From positions 519,391 to 583,390 of the forward strand of contig CAWBYL010000001.1 of NCBI GenBank assembly GCA_963793025.1: 64,000 nucleotides of DNA, written 5' to 3'. How positions within the stretch are numbered: position 1 is the first letter of the stretch; every line of letters starts with the position of its first letter. This DNA is from CAWBYL01 sp963793025. Lineage in GTDB: Bacteria > Actinomycetota > Acidimicrobiia > Acidimicrobiales > Acidimicrobilacustridaceae. Of this stretch, positions 50,605 to 61,517 are shown one piece after another. The notes beneath the pieces are model-generated. The model saw only the letters and a program-made list of their open reading frames with translations, searched no databases and had not been told where the DNA came from. The position numbers and the translations under genes are program-made.

Positions 50605-53166
50605 TTGGCGCTGGTGGCCGGTGTCGCGGCCCTGGCCGGACCCTCCCCCACGTCGGCCTCGAGCCATCGTGAAGCCCCACTGATCGCGGGCGATCCCCGC
50701 GCCGACAACACCGACGTCTATGCGTTCGTCAGCCCCGACGCCCCCGACACCGTTTCCCTGATCGCCAACTGGCTCCCGTTCGAGGAGCCCAACGGCGGCC
50801 CGAACTTCTACACGTGGGCCGAGGACACTCGCTACAACATCAAGATCGACAACAACGGCGACGCCATGCCCGATCTCACCTACACGTGGACGTTCACGAC
50901 GGTCACCCGTGACCCTGGCCAGTTCCTGTACAACACCGGTCCGATCACGTCGATCGACGATCCCGACCTGAACGTGTACCAGACCTACGACCTGACCGTC
51001 ACCGACGGCGCCGGGACCCAGACGCTCCTGCTCGACGACGCGATCGCCGCGCCCTCGCTCGTCGGTCCGGCATCGGTCACCGACTATGCGCCACTGGTCA
51101 CCCAGGCGACCTACCCGGTGCCCGGCGGCGGCCAGACCTACGCGGGTCAGGCCGACGACCCGTTCTTCCTCGACCTGCGCGTCTTCGACCTGCTCTACGG
51201 CGGGGACCTCTCCGAGGTGGGGACGGACACCCTGGCCGGCTACAACGTGAACAGCGTCGCCCTCCAGCTGCCCAAGGACGCTCTCGCGGGAAGTGGTGAC
51301 TCCACCGCCAACCCGGTGATCGGCATCTGGTCGACCACCGACCGTCGCAGCGCCCGAGCGGCCAACGGCACGGGGGATCCCAGCTCCACGTTCCAGCAGG
51401 TGTCGAGGCTCGGCAACCCGCTGGTGAACGAGGTCGTGCTCCCGCTGAGCCTGAAGGACGCCTTCAACGGGCTGGCCCCGGAGAACGACGCCGACGTCCC
51501 CGCAGCGGTGGCCGCGGTGTCGAACCCGATCCTCCCGCCGCTGGTGGAAGCGATCTACGGCATCCCGACGCCCGACACGCCGCGCTGCGACCTCGAGGAG
51601 ATCTTCCTCCAAGGCATCAGCCAGGCCAACATCGGGGTCAGCCCGACCTGCACGAACAACCCGAACCTCGATGTCGACCTGAACGGTCAGAACATCAACG
51701 CCAACGCGCCGGCCACGGTTCGCCCGTCCGAGCAGCTGCGTCTGAACATGGCGGTGCCGCCGTCGGCGACGCCGAACCGGCTCGGCCTCCTGGCCGGTCA
51801 GACCGACGGGTTCCCGAACGGTCGTCGCCTCGGTGACGACGTCATCGACATCGCCCTGCAGGTGGTGGAGGGCGCGGTCATCACCGGTCCCGTCGCTCCT
51901 CTGGCTCGCGGCGACTACGTCGACCGCAACGACAAGGACTTCCGTCCTTCGTTCCCGTACCTGGCCCTGCCCCACGCCAAGGCCGTCAACCAGGGTCCGG
52001 ATCGTCCCCCGCGCACCGCGGAGTTCGTCCCGACCACCCCTGACCGCGTCCTCGACACCCGCCCGACCGGGCAGACCGGCTACTCCGGCCCGAAGCCGGC
52101 GGCCGGCCAGGTCATCGAGGTCGACGTGACCGGCATCGGCGACTCGCTCGTACCCGACGACGCCAAGGCCGTCACGGTGAACCTCGTGGCCACCGGCCCC
52201 GCGGCGCCGGGCTGGCTCACGGCCTACGACTGCGACGATCCGATCCCGTACGCATCGAACGTCAACTACAAGGGCGCAGCCAGCGTGTCGACCAGCAACA
52301 TGTCGGCCGTCGGCGTGAGCGATGCGGGCACGATCTGCATCTTCACCAGCCAGTCCACCGACGTGGTGGCCGACATCACCGGCTACATGCCGGCGACGTC
52401 GGTCATCTCCCCCGCCCTGCCCGAGCGACTGCTCGACACTCGGGTCGCAGCCGGCCAGATCGGCTACACGGGGCCTCGCCCGACCGCTGGTCAGACCGTT
52501 GCCCTCGACGTCACCGACGTCGGTGACATGCAGGTGCCGACGGGCTCCAAGGGCGTGTTCGTGAACGTCACCGCCGTCGACCCGGCTGCTGCCGGGTGGA
52601 TCACGGTGTACGCCTGCGATGCGCCCAAGCCCAACGCCTCGGCGCTGAACTACTACCCCGGTGACGCCATCCCCAACCTGGTGCTGGCCCCGATCGCCGC
52701 GGACGGGACCATCTGCCTCTACACCGAGGCCGGGACCGACATCGCCGTCGATCTCGTCGCCGTGGTCCCTGCCACCTCCGAGTACGTGGCCGCTGGTCCC
52801 CAGCGGATCCTCGACACCCGGGCGGCGGCCGGCCAGGTCGGCTACACGGGGGGCAAGCCCGGAGCCGGTCAGGTCATCGAGGTGCAGGTCTCCGGCGTCG
52901 GTGCCGCCGCAGTCCCGACGACCGCTTCGGCCGTCTTCCTGAACGTGACCACCACGAACCAGTCGCCCGTCGGCTGGGTCACCGTGTTCCCGTGCGGGAC
53001 GCAGAAGCCCAACACCTCGAACGGCAACTTCCGAGGCTCCACGACGGCCAACCTGGCCGCCACGGCACTCGGTGACTCCGGTCGGGTCTGTGTCTTCGTG
53101 AGCTCCTCGACCGACGTGGTCGTCGACCTGGTGGGCTACCTGCCCGGAGTCGGCATCGTCAGCTAG
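50605..53166 (+). CDS. Secreted DUF4331 protein with three VLDTR domains
   Basis: 853 residues as read from TTG 50605. After a hydrophobic signal ending TSAS comes the DUF4331 domain (SSHREAPLIAGDPRADNTDVYAF, YNIKIDNNGD, DLRVFDLLYGG, GRRLGDDVIDIAL), about 460 residues, of unknown function. Three VLDTR-type beta domains with Cys pairs follow, ending VVDLVGYLPG. The signal lacks a charged start in this frame. A basic start from GTG 50529 (KLPVVKSSLSPGKGTKR) lies one frame away and would join near 50578, so the N-terminus is probably frame-shifted. It heads a likely metal-linked gene block. Confidence 0.88.
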   Translation: MALVAGVAALAGPSPTSASSHREAPLIAGDPRADNTDVYAFVSPDAPDTVSLIANWLPFEEPNGGPNFYTWAEDTRYNIKIDNNGDAMPDLTYTWTFTTVTRDPGQFLYNTGPITSIDDPDLNVYQTYDLTVTDGAGTQTLLLDDAIAAPSLVGPASVTDYAPLVTQATYPVPGGGQTYAGQADDPFFLDLRVFDLLYGGDLSEVGTDTLAGYNVNSVALQLPKDALAGSGDSTANPVIGIWSTTDRRSARAANGTGDPSSTFQQVSRLGNPLVNEVVLPLSLKDAFNGLAPENDADVPAAVAAVSNPILPPLVEAIYGIPTPDTPRCDLEEIFLQGISQANIGVSPTCTNNPNLDVDLNGQNINANAPATVRPSEQLRLNMAVPPSATPNRLGLLAGQTDGFPNGRRLGDDVIDIALQVVEGAVITGPVAPLARGDYVDRNDKDFRPSFPYLALPHAKAVNQGPDRPPRTAEFVPTTPDRVLDTRPTGQTGYSGPKPAAGQVIEVDVTGIGDSLVPDDAKAVTVNLVATGPAAPGWLTAYDCDDPIPYASNVNYKGAASVSTSNMSAVGVSDAGTICIFTSQSTDVVADITGYMPATSVISPALPERLLDTRVAAGQIGYTGPRPTAGQTVALDVTDVGDMQVPTGSKGVFVNVTAVDPAAAGWITVYACDAPKPNASALNYYPGDAIPNLVLAPIAADGTICLYTEAGTDIAVDLVAVVPATSEYVAAGPQRILDTRAAAGQVGYTGGKPGAGQVIEVQVSGVGAAAVPTTASAVFLNVTTTNQSPVGWVTVFPCGTQKPNTSNGNFRGSTTANLAATALGDSGRVCVFVSSSTDVVVDLVGYLPGVGIVS

Positions 53167-53238
53167 ACGACGGACCGCCCACATCAGTGGGTCATCCGTG
53201 GAGCGAACCAGCCACGGAGAGCAACAGAGACGATGAGT

Positions 53239-53271
53239 CGTGCGGTGCCTCCATCCAGGAGGCACCGCACG
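53239..53271 (+). terminator. Strong hairpin after the DUF4331 gene
   Basis: A 14-bp perfect stem (53239-53252 with 53258-53271) around a 5-base loop, 73 bases after the stop. GC-rich and without a T run, as usual in this kind of genome. Confidence 0.7.
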
Positions 53272-53320
53272 GCCCTCACCGGAACGGGAGACGCTCGGTG
53301 CACACTCGAACGAGGCGACG

Positions 53321-54732
53321 ATGACGATCGACACGTCACCCGTGCACGATGCCGACGCTCCCGACTCCGAGCCGGCCAGTGAGCTAGACGGGCCCCGGTC
53401 GGGGCTGCGCCGCATCGTCGTGCTCGGCGCGTGTGCGGTGGCCATCGCGTTGGCCGTCGTCGCCGCCGGCATCTTCGGGTTCGACCGGTCCCCCGACCCC
53501 GACGCCACCCCCGAGCCCGTCACCGGACTCACGGCACCGGCCCCGAGCGCCAGCGCCGCGCCGGGATCGATCGCCGGCCAGATCGCCACCCTCGAGGCCC
53601 GCCTCGAGCGCACCCCGAACGACTACACGGGCTGGGCCACCCTCGGCGTCGCCTACGTGCAACAGGCCCGTATCTCGGTCGACCCCAGCCTCTACGCCCG
53701 GGCCGAGTCGGCGCTGGACCGATCCTTCGAGATCAACGAGGACGACAACGCGATCGGCTACGCCGGACGCTCCAACCTGGCCGCCGCACGCCACCGCTTC
53801 GCCGAGGCCCGTGACTTCGCCGTCCAAGGCCTCGCCGCCAACCCGTCGAGCGCCTACCTCTACGGCGCCCTCGCCGACGCCCAGACCCAACTCGGTCAGT
53901 ACGACGCCGCCGCCGACTCGGTGCAGCAGATGCTCGACATCTCCCCCGACACGTCGTCATTCGCCCGGGCCTCCTACACCTGGGAGCTCCAGGGCGACAC
54001 CAGCCAAGCCGTCGAACTGATGGAGCGCGCTCGCGACGCCGCCCCGAACAACGACGACAAGGCCTTCGCCCTCTACTACCTGGGCGAGCTCTCCTTCGAC
54101 CGGGGCGACATCGACGGCGCCCTCGGTCACTACACCGACGCACTGGCGGCCTCTCCCGCCGACATCCTCGCCCAGGCCGGTCGGGCCAAGGCCCTGGCGA
54201 CCTCGGGCCAGACCCTCACCGCGGTCGACATCTACGCCGCCCTCGTCGCCCGGGTGCCGGATCCCCTCTACCTCGTCCCCTACGGCAAGCTCCTCGAGTC
54301 CCTCGGCCGCACCGACGAGGCCGAGGAGCAGTACCGGGTGGCCGCCGTCGCCTGGCAGCTCTACGCCGCGAACGGGGTCGAGCCCGACGCCGACCAGGTG
54401 CTGTTCGTGGCCGACCACGGCGAACCCGCCGAGGCGCTGGCCCTGGCCGAGACGGCGGTGCGGTTCCGTCCCTTCCTCGCCGTGCACGACGCCTACGCCT
54501 GGGCCCTCTACCGCAACGGCCGCTTCGTCGAGGCCCGGACCGAGAGCGACGCGGCCTTGGCCCTCGGCACCAGCAGCGCCCGATACCACTTCCACGCCGG
54601 GATGATCCACAAGGCCCTCGGCGAGGACGACGTCGCCCGCGACGAGCTCACCACCGCGCTGGCCATCAACCCCCGGTTCGACCCCATCGACGTCGGGGTG
54701 GCCACCGCCGCCCTGGCCGAGCTGGGGCCACG

Positions 54733-54736
<4 letters not shown>
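53321..54736 (+). CDS. Membrane-anchored TPR protein
   Basis: 471 residues from ATG 53321. A cytoplasmic acidic start, a membrane segment at about 30-52 (LRRIVVLGACAVAIALAVVAAG), a Pro/Ala linker, and then about nine TPR-like helical pairs (GWATLGVAYVQQARI, YLYGALADAQTQLGQYDAAADSV, LYYLGELSFDRGDIDGALGHY). TPR arrays bind other proteins, so it may scaffold partners outside the membrane. Its stop overlaps the ATG of the NicO-type gene (ATGA), so both are made together. Confidence 0.9.
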
Positions 54737-56567
<1,831 letters not shown>

Positions 56568-56633
56568 TCCGGAGCCTCTGACCGCCCGGGCACCGCCCGT
56601 GGGGTTGCCGCCGACGCCCGCCCCCGACGACCC

Positions 56634-57521
56634 TCAGCCGGGGAAGCCGGCGACGGGATCGAGGCTCGCCACCGGCTCGGCCGGACCGGGCTCCACGGAG
56701 GGCCGGTGACGGTGGTGGCGGATGGACTCCACGCCGTAGGCGACGGCGAACACGGCGACGCTGGTCAACACGATCGTGGGGCCCGACGCGATGTCCAGGT
56801 GGTAGCTGGCGTTCATGCCCACGAAACCGCTGACACCCCCGATGACGGTGGCGATGGCCAGCATACGGGTGAAGGACTGGGTGAGCATTCGGGCGGCGGC
56901 CGCCGGGACGACGATGGCGGCGGCCACGAGGGTGACGCCCATGATGTTCATCGAGACCAGCACCACCAGCGTGAGCACGATCATGAGCAAGGCGTCGGTC
57001 CGGCCGGTGTGCACCCCGGACACCTTGGCCACCTCGGGGTCGAAGCTGGTGAACAGCAGGGCCCGGTAGCGGAGGAAGATGACCGCGCCGGTCAACAGCC
57101 CGACGACGACGACGCCGACGATGTCGGCGGTGGTGACGCCGAGGACGTTGCCGAACAGGGCGGCGTCGGCGTTGGTCGCGGGGGTGCCGTAGACCGCGAT
57201 GACGGCGAGTCCGAAGGCGAACGACGCCGTCGTGACCACCGCGATGGCAGCGTCGCTGCCGATGCGGCGCCGCCCGACGCGCCCGATGAGCAGGGCCGAG
57301 CCCAGACCCCAGGCCCCGGCCCCGATGAAGAAGTTGATGCCGATCACCGAGCTCACCGCGAACCCCCCGAAGACGGCGTGGGAGAGGCCGTGGCCGATGT
57401 AGCTCATGCCTCGGAGCACGACGTAGCAGCCCACGGCCCCGCACAGCGCGCCGGCGAGGGTGGCGACGAGCAGACCGTTGCGGAAGAACTCGTAGGCGAA
57501 GGGCCGGAACACGTCACTCAC
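56634..57521 (-). CDS. znuB: Metal ABC transporter permease, ZnuB-like
   Basis: 295 residues from GTG 57521, overlapping the ATPase stop as GTGA. Eight or so membrane helices and the family stretch GCYVVLRGMSYIGHGLSHAVFGG with later NIMGVTLVAAAIVVPAAAARML identify ABC-3 type permeases for Zn or Mn. The C-terminal tail is His/Arg-rich (RHHRHRPS). It forms an operon with the ATPase and binding protein upstream. Confidence 0.92.
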   Translation of the reverse strand: MSDVFRPFAYEFFRNGLLVATLAGALCGAVGCYVVLRGMSYIGHGLSHAVFGGFAVSSVIGINFFIGAGAWGLGSALLIGRVGRRRIGSDAAIAVVTTASFAFGLAVIAVYGTPATNADAALFGNVLGVTTADIVGVVVVGLLTGAVIFLRYRALLFTSFDPEVAKVSGVHTGRTDALLMIVLTLVVLVSMNIMGVTLVAAAIVVPAAAARMLTQSFTRMLAIATVIGGVSGFVGMNASYHLDIASGPTIVLTSVAVFAVAYGVESIRHHRHRPSVEPGPAEPVASLDPVAGFPG

Positions 57522-58291
57522 CCCGTGCGCCTGAGGGTCAGCGGCGCCGACACCACGACCGGGAGTCCGGCATGGATGAGGACCTCCATCCGGGCCCCGT
57601 AGGTGGCCTCGAGGTTCCGGGGCGTGAGCACGTCCTCGGGGGTACCGTGGGCGACGAGCCTCCGGTTCAGGAAGGCGATCTCGGGCAGGTGGGCGGCGAC
57701 GCCGTTGAGGTCGTGGGTCGTGATGACGATGGCCAGTCCCTCGTCGTGGATCTCGGCGAGGAAGTGGAGGACCTCGTGGCGGGTACGCAGGTCGACGCCC
57801 GACGTGGGTTCGTCGAGCAGCAGGAGTTGCGGCTCCTGCAGAAGAGCCCGGGCCAGGAACACCCGCTGCTGCTGGCCGCCGGAGAGCTCCCGGATGTGGC
57901 GATCGCCCAGCTCGGCGATCCCGAGACGCTCGAGCACGGTGGCCGCCCGCCGGCGATCCTCCCGCGTGGGCCAGGGCAGCCAGCTCCCAGCGGTGCGGGC
58001 CATGAGGACGCACTCGGTGACGGTCACCGGAAACTTCCAGTCGACCGACTGCAGCTGGGGCACGTAGCCGATGGTCAGTCCCGGTCGACGATCGACCCGC
58101 CCGGCGCTGGGGGTGAAGCCGGCCGCCAGGATCTGCAGCAGCGTGGTCTTGCCCGCCCCCGAAGGCCCGACCAGACCGAGGAACGTGTGGTCGGTGACGG
58201 CCAGGCTCACGTCCTGGACCACTGGCTGGGAGCCGTAGGCGGCGGAGACGCCGTCGAGGACCAGGAGCGGCGGGGTCAGGTCAGGGCTCAT
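57518..58291 (-). CDS. znuC: Metal ABC transporter ATPase, ZnuC-like
   Basis: 257 residues. Walker A GPSGAGKTT, the Q-loop with VPQLQSVDWKFPVTV (typical of Zn/Mn importers), signature LSGGQQQRVFLARAL, Walker B LLLLDEPTSGVD and H-loop ITTHD are all intact. It powers uptake of zinc or manganese. Both ends overlap neighbours (ATGA with the binding protein, GTGA with the permease), a tight three-gene operon. Confidence 0.95.
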   Translation of the reverse strand: MSPDLTPPLLVLDGVSAAYGSQPVVQDVSLAVTDHTFLGLVGPSGAGKTTLLQILAAGFTPSAGRVDRRPGLTIGYVPQLQSVDWKFPVTVTECVLMARTAGSWLPWPTREDRRRAATVLERLGIAELGDRHIRELSGGQQQRVFLARALLQEPQLLLLDEPTSGVDLRTRHEVLHFLAEIHDEGLAIVITTHDLNGVAAHLPEIAFLNRRLVAHGTPEDVLTPRNLEATYGARMEVLIHAGLPVVVSAPLTLRRTG

Positions 58292-59316
58292 TGGGGATAG
58301 GACCCTTCGTCGACGGTGGGTACCGACACGTCGAGGGTCCGCAGCGCCGTCGCATCGCCCCCCAGCGCCTCGGTCATGGTGACGTAGTCGAACCTCAGCA
58401 GACCGATGAGGGAGTGGTCCGGTTCGCCGGGCTGGCCGGGCAGGTCGTCGTCACGCAGCTCGTCCACGTAGCGCACCCCGGTCTCCCGACCGATCTGCTC
58501 GAGGACGGGACTGGGGAAGACCTCGGAGCCGAAGATGGCCGTCACGCCCTCGGCTCTCACCTGATCGATCAGGTCGGCCACCTCGCGCGGCGAGGGGTCC
58601 TGGAAGTCGGCGACCTGGATGGCTCCTACGACGGTCCAGTCGTAGTCGCGGGCGAAGTAGGCGTAGGCGTCGTGGTAGGTCAGCAGCTTGCGCCGGTCGC
58701 GCGGCAACGAGGCGAAGCTCTCCCGCATCGCCCCGTCGAGCCTGTCCAGAGCGACGACGTAGGCCGTGAAGTTGTCCGCGTAGCTGGCGGCGTTGGCCGG
58801 GTCGCGGGCGACCATGGTGTCGCGGATGATCTCGCCGTACCTCTCGGCCAGTGCCGGATCGGTCCACAGGTGGGGGTTGGGCCGGCCCTGGTCCTTCGGG
58901 AAGGAGAAGTCGTAGAGGTACTGGTCCTCCGTGATGGCCTGGGTGCCCACCTCGACGATCGTCGAGGTGGCCCGGACGTTGGCCTCGGCCAGCTTCTTGG
59001 TGGGCTCCTCCAGCTGGAGCCCGTTCAGGAAGACGACGTCGGCCTCCGACAGCAGCTCGGCCGTGCTCGGAGGCGGTTCGAACGTGTGGGAGTTGGTGCC
59101 CTCCGGCACGATCCCTCGTACGTCGGCGTTGTCGCCGATGACGGCGGCCGCGATCGACGTGAGGGGGGCGACCGTCGTGGCGACCACCAGCCGACCGTCC
59201 GCCGACCGGGGTGAAGGGGCGGCGCCGCTGGTCGTGACCGAGGAGCACCCGGTGCCGAGCAGGATGGCGGCGAGGATCACCCCGACGAGCGAACCTGCCT
59301 TCCCCATCACGGTCAT
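58288..59316 (-). CDS. znuA: Metal-binding lipoprotein of ABC importer, ZnuA-like
   Basis: 342 residues from ATG 59316 with AGGAGA upstream. Signal and lipobox LLGTGC. The cluster A-I metal ligands are seen: His in NSHTFEPPPS, His in NPHLWTDP, and the late acids in GSEVFPSP and DELRDDD. There is no long His-rich loop, so Mn or Zn cannot be told apart by that sign; the Zur-like regulator next door favours zinc. A 19-bp palindrome lies 17 bases upstream. Confidence 0.9.
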   Translation of the reverse strand: MTVMGKAGSLVGVILAAILLGTGCSSVTTSGAAPSPRSADGRLVVATTVAPLTSIAAAVIGDNADVRGIVPEGTNSHTFEPPPSTAELLSEADVVFLNGLQLEEPTKKLAEANVRATSTIVEVGTQAITEDQYLYDFSFPKDQGRPNPHLWTDPALAERYGEIIRDTMVARDPANAASYADNFTAYVVALDRLDGAMRESFASLPRDRRKLLTYHDAYAYFARDYDWTVVGAIQVADFQDPSPREVADLIDQVRAEGVTAIFGSEVFPSPVLEQIGRETGVRYVDELRDDDLPGQPGEPDHSLIGLLRFDYVTMTEALGGDATALRTLDVSVPTVDEGSYPQ

Positions 59317-59332
59317 CTGCAGTCTCCTGGTT

Positions 59333-59351
59333 GATGCGAATCGTTCGCATC
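59333..59351. promoter_or_regulatory. Fur/Zur-type operator between znuA and the regulator
   Basis: GATGCGAA-TCG-TTCGCATC, a perfect 8-bp inverted repeat in the 118-base divergent region. Position and symmetry fit a Fur-family dimer site that represses znuA and perhaps the regulator itself. Confidence 0.65.
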
Positions 59352-59434
59352 CGCAAGGTAACCGCGCTCTGGGGAGGCTGCCAGGTCCAGGCGCGAGGTC
59401 CGGCGGAAATCCTTCCGCGCCCTAGGCTCGTGCT

Positions 59435-59869
59435 GTGGCTCACGTTCACGACGTCGATGAAGCGCTCGACCAGCTTCGGGCCGACGGCGAGCGCATCACC
59501 ACCGCCCGACGCGTGGTGCTCGAGCAGTTGTCCGCCGCCGAGGGCCAGCACCTGACGGCCGAAGCGCTCGCCGAGCTGGTCCAGTCGGACCACCCGGACA
59601 TCCACCTTTCGACCATCTACCGCACCCTCGACTTCCTCACCGGTGCGGGGATCCTGGTCGACGTGCGCATCGGGCGTGGCCCGGCCGCCTATCACTTCGC
59701 GGGCGACGCCCACCACCACGCGGTGTGCGAGGTGTGCGGGCAGCTCATCGAGCTCGGGCCCGAGGTGCTCGCCCCCGTGACCGCCCAGCTGGAGGCCGAC
59801 CACGGCTTCTCCGCCCACCCCAGCCACATCGTGTTCCGCGGCCTGTGCCGCGACTGCCAGAGCACCTAG
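59435..59869 (+). CDS. zur: Fur-family regulator, probably Zur
   Basis: 144 residues from GTG 59435. A winged-helix DNA-binding half (RITTARRVVLEQL, IHLSTIYRTLDFL) is joined to a metal half with AYHFAGDAHHHAVCEVCG and the closing CRDC, giving the structural zinc site of two CxxC pairs and the His-rich regulatory site. Divergent from a znuABC-like operon, so zinc uptake repressor is the likeliest role; Fur or Mur cannot be excluded by sequence alone. Confidence 0.9.
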   Translation: MAHVHDVDEALDQLRADGERITTARRVVLEQLSAAEGQHLTAEALAELVQSDHPDIHLSTIYRTLDFLTGAGILVDVRIGRGPAAYHFAGDAHHHAVCEVCGQLIELGPEVLAPVTAQLEADHGFSAHPSHIVFRGLCRDCQST

Positions 59870-59872
59870 CGC

Positions 59873-60673
59873 TCAGAGGCGGTCGAGGACCGGGAGGGTC
59901 GCCAGCTTCGCCGCCGCGTCCATGACCAGGGCGGCCAGGTCGGGCACGAGGGCAGGGGTCACCCGACTCGTCGGCCCCTGCACGCCGACGGCGGCCCGGG
60001 CGGTGCCGTCGCGTCCGATCAGCGGGGCGGCGATGCCGACCACGCCTTCGAAGCGCCCCTGGTCGTTGATGGCGTAGCCCCGGGTCCGGATGGCCTGGAG
60101 ATCGGCGAGCAGAGCGTCGCGGTCGACGATCGTGCGGTCGGTGTAGCGATCGAGGTCGATGTCCGCCGGCACCGCCGCCGCCACCTCCTTGGTGGAGAAG
60201 GCCAGCAGCGCCCTGCCCATCCCGGAGGCGTGGAGGCCGATGCGGCCGCCCTGTTCGTGATCGAAGCGGAGGCGCTGGCTCGAGGAGGCCACGAGCACCA
60301 CCACCACCTCGTTGCCGTGCCGGGTCCCGAGCGACGCCGACTCACCCGACTCCGCGGCGAGCTGCTCCAGCACCGGCCGGGCCTCCTCGAGACCAAGCTG
60401 GTCGGCGGCCTGTTGGCCGAGCAGCACCAGGGTGCGTCCGAGGCGGTAGCGGTCCGAGCGGTGGTCCTGGTCCATGAGCCCTCCCCCGCAGAGGGCACGG
60501 ACGATCCGGTGAGCGGTGCTCACCCGGAGCCCGGTTCGGTTGGCGATCTCGGAGATGCCGAGATCGTCCTCACCGTCGTGGAAGCAGCGGAGGATCGCCA
60601 TGGCCCGCTCGACGGCCTGGGCACCGGACCGGGCCCGTTCGCCCGTCCCCTGCGCGCTCTCCTCGACGGCCAT
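59873..60673 (-). CDS. IclR-family transcriptional regulator
   Basis: 266 residues. An N-terminal winged helix (AVERAMAILRCFHDGEDDLGISEIANRTGLRVSTAHRIVRAL) and C-terminal effector domain (GMGRALLAFSTKE, GYAINDQGRFEGVVGIAAPLIGRDG) match IclR proteins, which control small-molecule catabolism genes. The stop is 3 bases from that of zur (convergent). The target genes are not evident; the divergent exonuclease is the nearest neighbour. Confidence 0.93.
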   Translation of the reverse strand: MAVEESAQGTGERARSGAQAVERAMAILRCFHDGEDDLGISEIANRTGLRVSTAHRIVRALCGGGLMDQDHRSDRYRLGRTLVLLGQQAADQLGLEEARPVLEQLAAESGESASLGTRHGNEVVVVLVASSSQRLRFDHEQGGRIGLHASGMGRALLAFSTKEVAAAVPADIDLDRYTDRTIVDRDALLADLQAIRTRGYAINDQGRFEGVVGIAAPLIGRDGTARAAVGVQGPTSRVTPALVPDLAALVMDAAAKLATLPVLDRL

Positions 60674-60765
60674 GGCGGCGAGTCTCGCAGAGCCCGAGCA
60701 CCCCTGCCCGACGCTCCCCGGCGGCGAGCGCCCCGTCTGTCGTCGACCCTGCGTAGGTTGGACCC

Positions 60766-61404
60766 ATGACCGGCATCACCCACCGTCGGGCTCCGACCTG
60801 GCGGGATCGACCCGGCGACCTACGGGCCGTGCGGCTGCGCCGGTGGGGGCCGGCGGCTCCCCGTATGCCCTTCGCGGTGATCGACGTCGAGACCACCGGT
60901 CTCGATCCAGACGCCGACCGGGTGATCGAGGTGGCGGTGGTGGGCTGCGGCGAGGACGGCCGGGCCACCTCGCACTGGTCGAGCCTGGTGCAGCCTGGTC
61001 GCGACGCCGGCGCCACCTCCGTCCACGGCATCACCGACGACGACCTCCGTGATGCCCCCACCTTCGCGGATCTCGTCCCCGCTCTGGTGGCCTGCCTCCA
61101 GGGGAGGATCGTGGTCGCCCACAACCTCCCCTTCGACGTCGCCTTCCTCGGAGCCGAGCTCGATCGCGTCGGGGCCGACCCTCTTCGGGGCACTGGGCTG
61201 TGCACGCTCGCCTTCGCCCGATCGGTGCTTCCCGATCCCGGGGGTTACTCCCTCGCGGCATGCTGCGCGGCCGTCGGCGTCGACCACCACGAGGCGCACC
61301 GGGCGCTGGCCGATGCCCGCGTGACCGCCGATCTGCTCGCCGCCATGATCGCCCGGGTGCCCGACCGACGGGGATTCTGGCGACGTCGGCTCCGGCTCGC
61401 CTGA
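60766..61404 (+). CDS. DEDDh 3'-5' exonuclease, DnaQ-like
   Basis: 212 residues. Catalytic acids: Asp40 and Glu42 in VIDVETTG, Asp in HNLPFDVAFL, His and Asp in HEAHRALADARVT. This matches the stand-alone proofreading-type exonucleases of actinobacteria. It would trim DNA or short RNA ends from the 3' side. A basic C-terminal tail (RRGFWRRRLRLA) may hold nucleic acid. Divergent from the IclR gene. Confidence 0.92.
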   Translation: MTGITHRRAPTWRDRPGDLRAVRLRRWGPAAPRMPFAVIDVETTGLDPDADRVIEVAVVGCGEDGRATSHWSSLVQPGRDAGATSVHGITDDDLRDAPTFADLVPALVACLQGRIVVAHNLPFDVAFLGAELDRVGADPLRGTGLCTLAFARSVLPDPGGYSLAACCAAVGVDHHEAHRALADARVTADLLAAMIARVPDRRGFWRRRLRLA

Positions 61405-61517
61405 CCGACCTCAGGTCGCTGTCGCACCCCTCGCGCCAAGATGGCCGTCGAGGTCTCGCGGTCCCTCGGTGCCCAGCACCACCGATCGCCGGCACACGTT
61501 GCGCGAAAGGACCTCCG

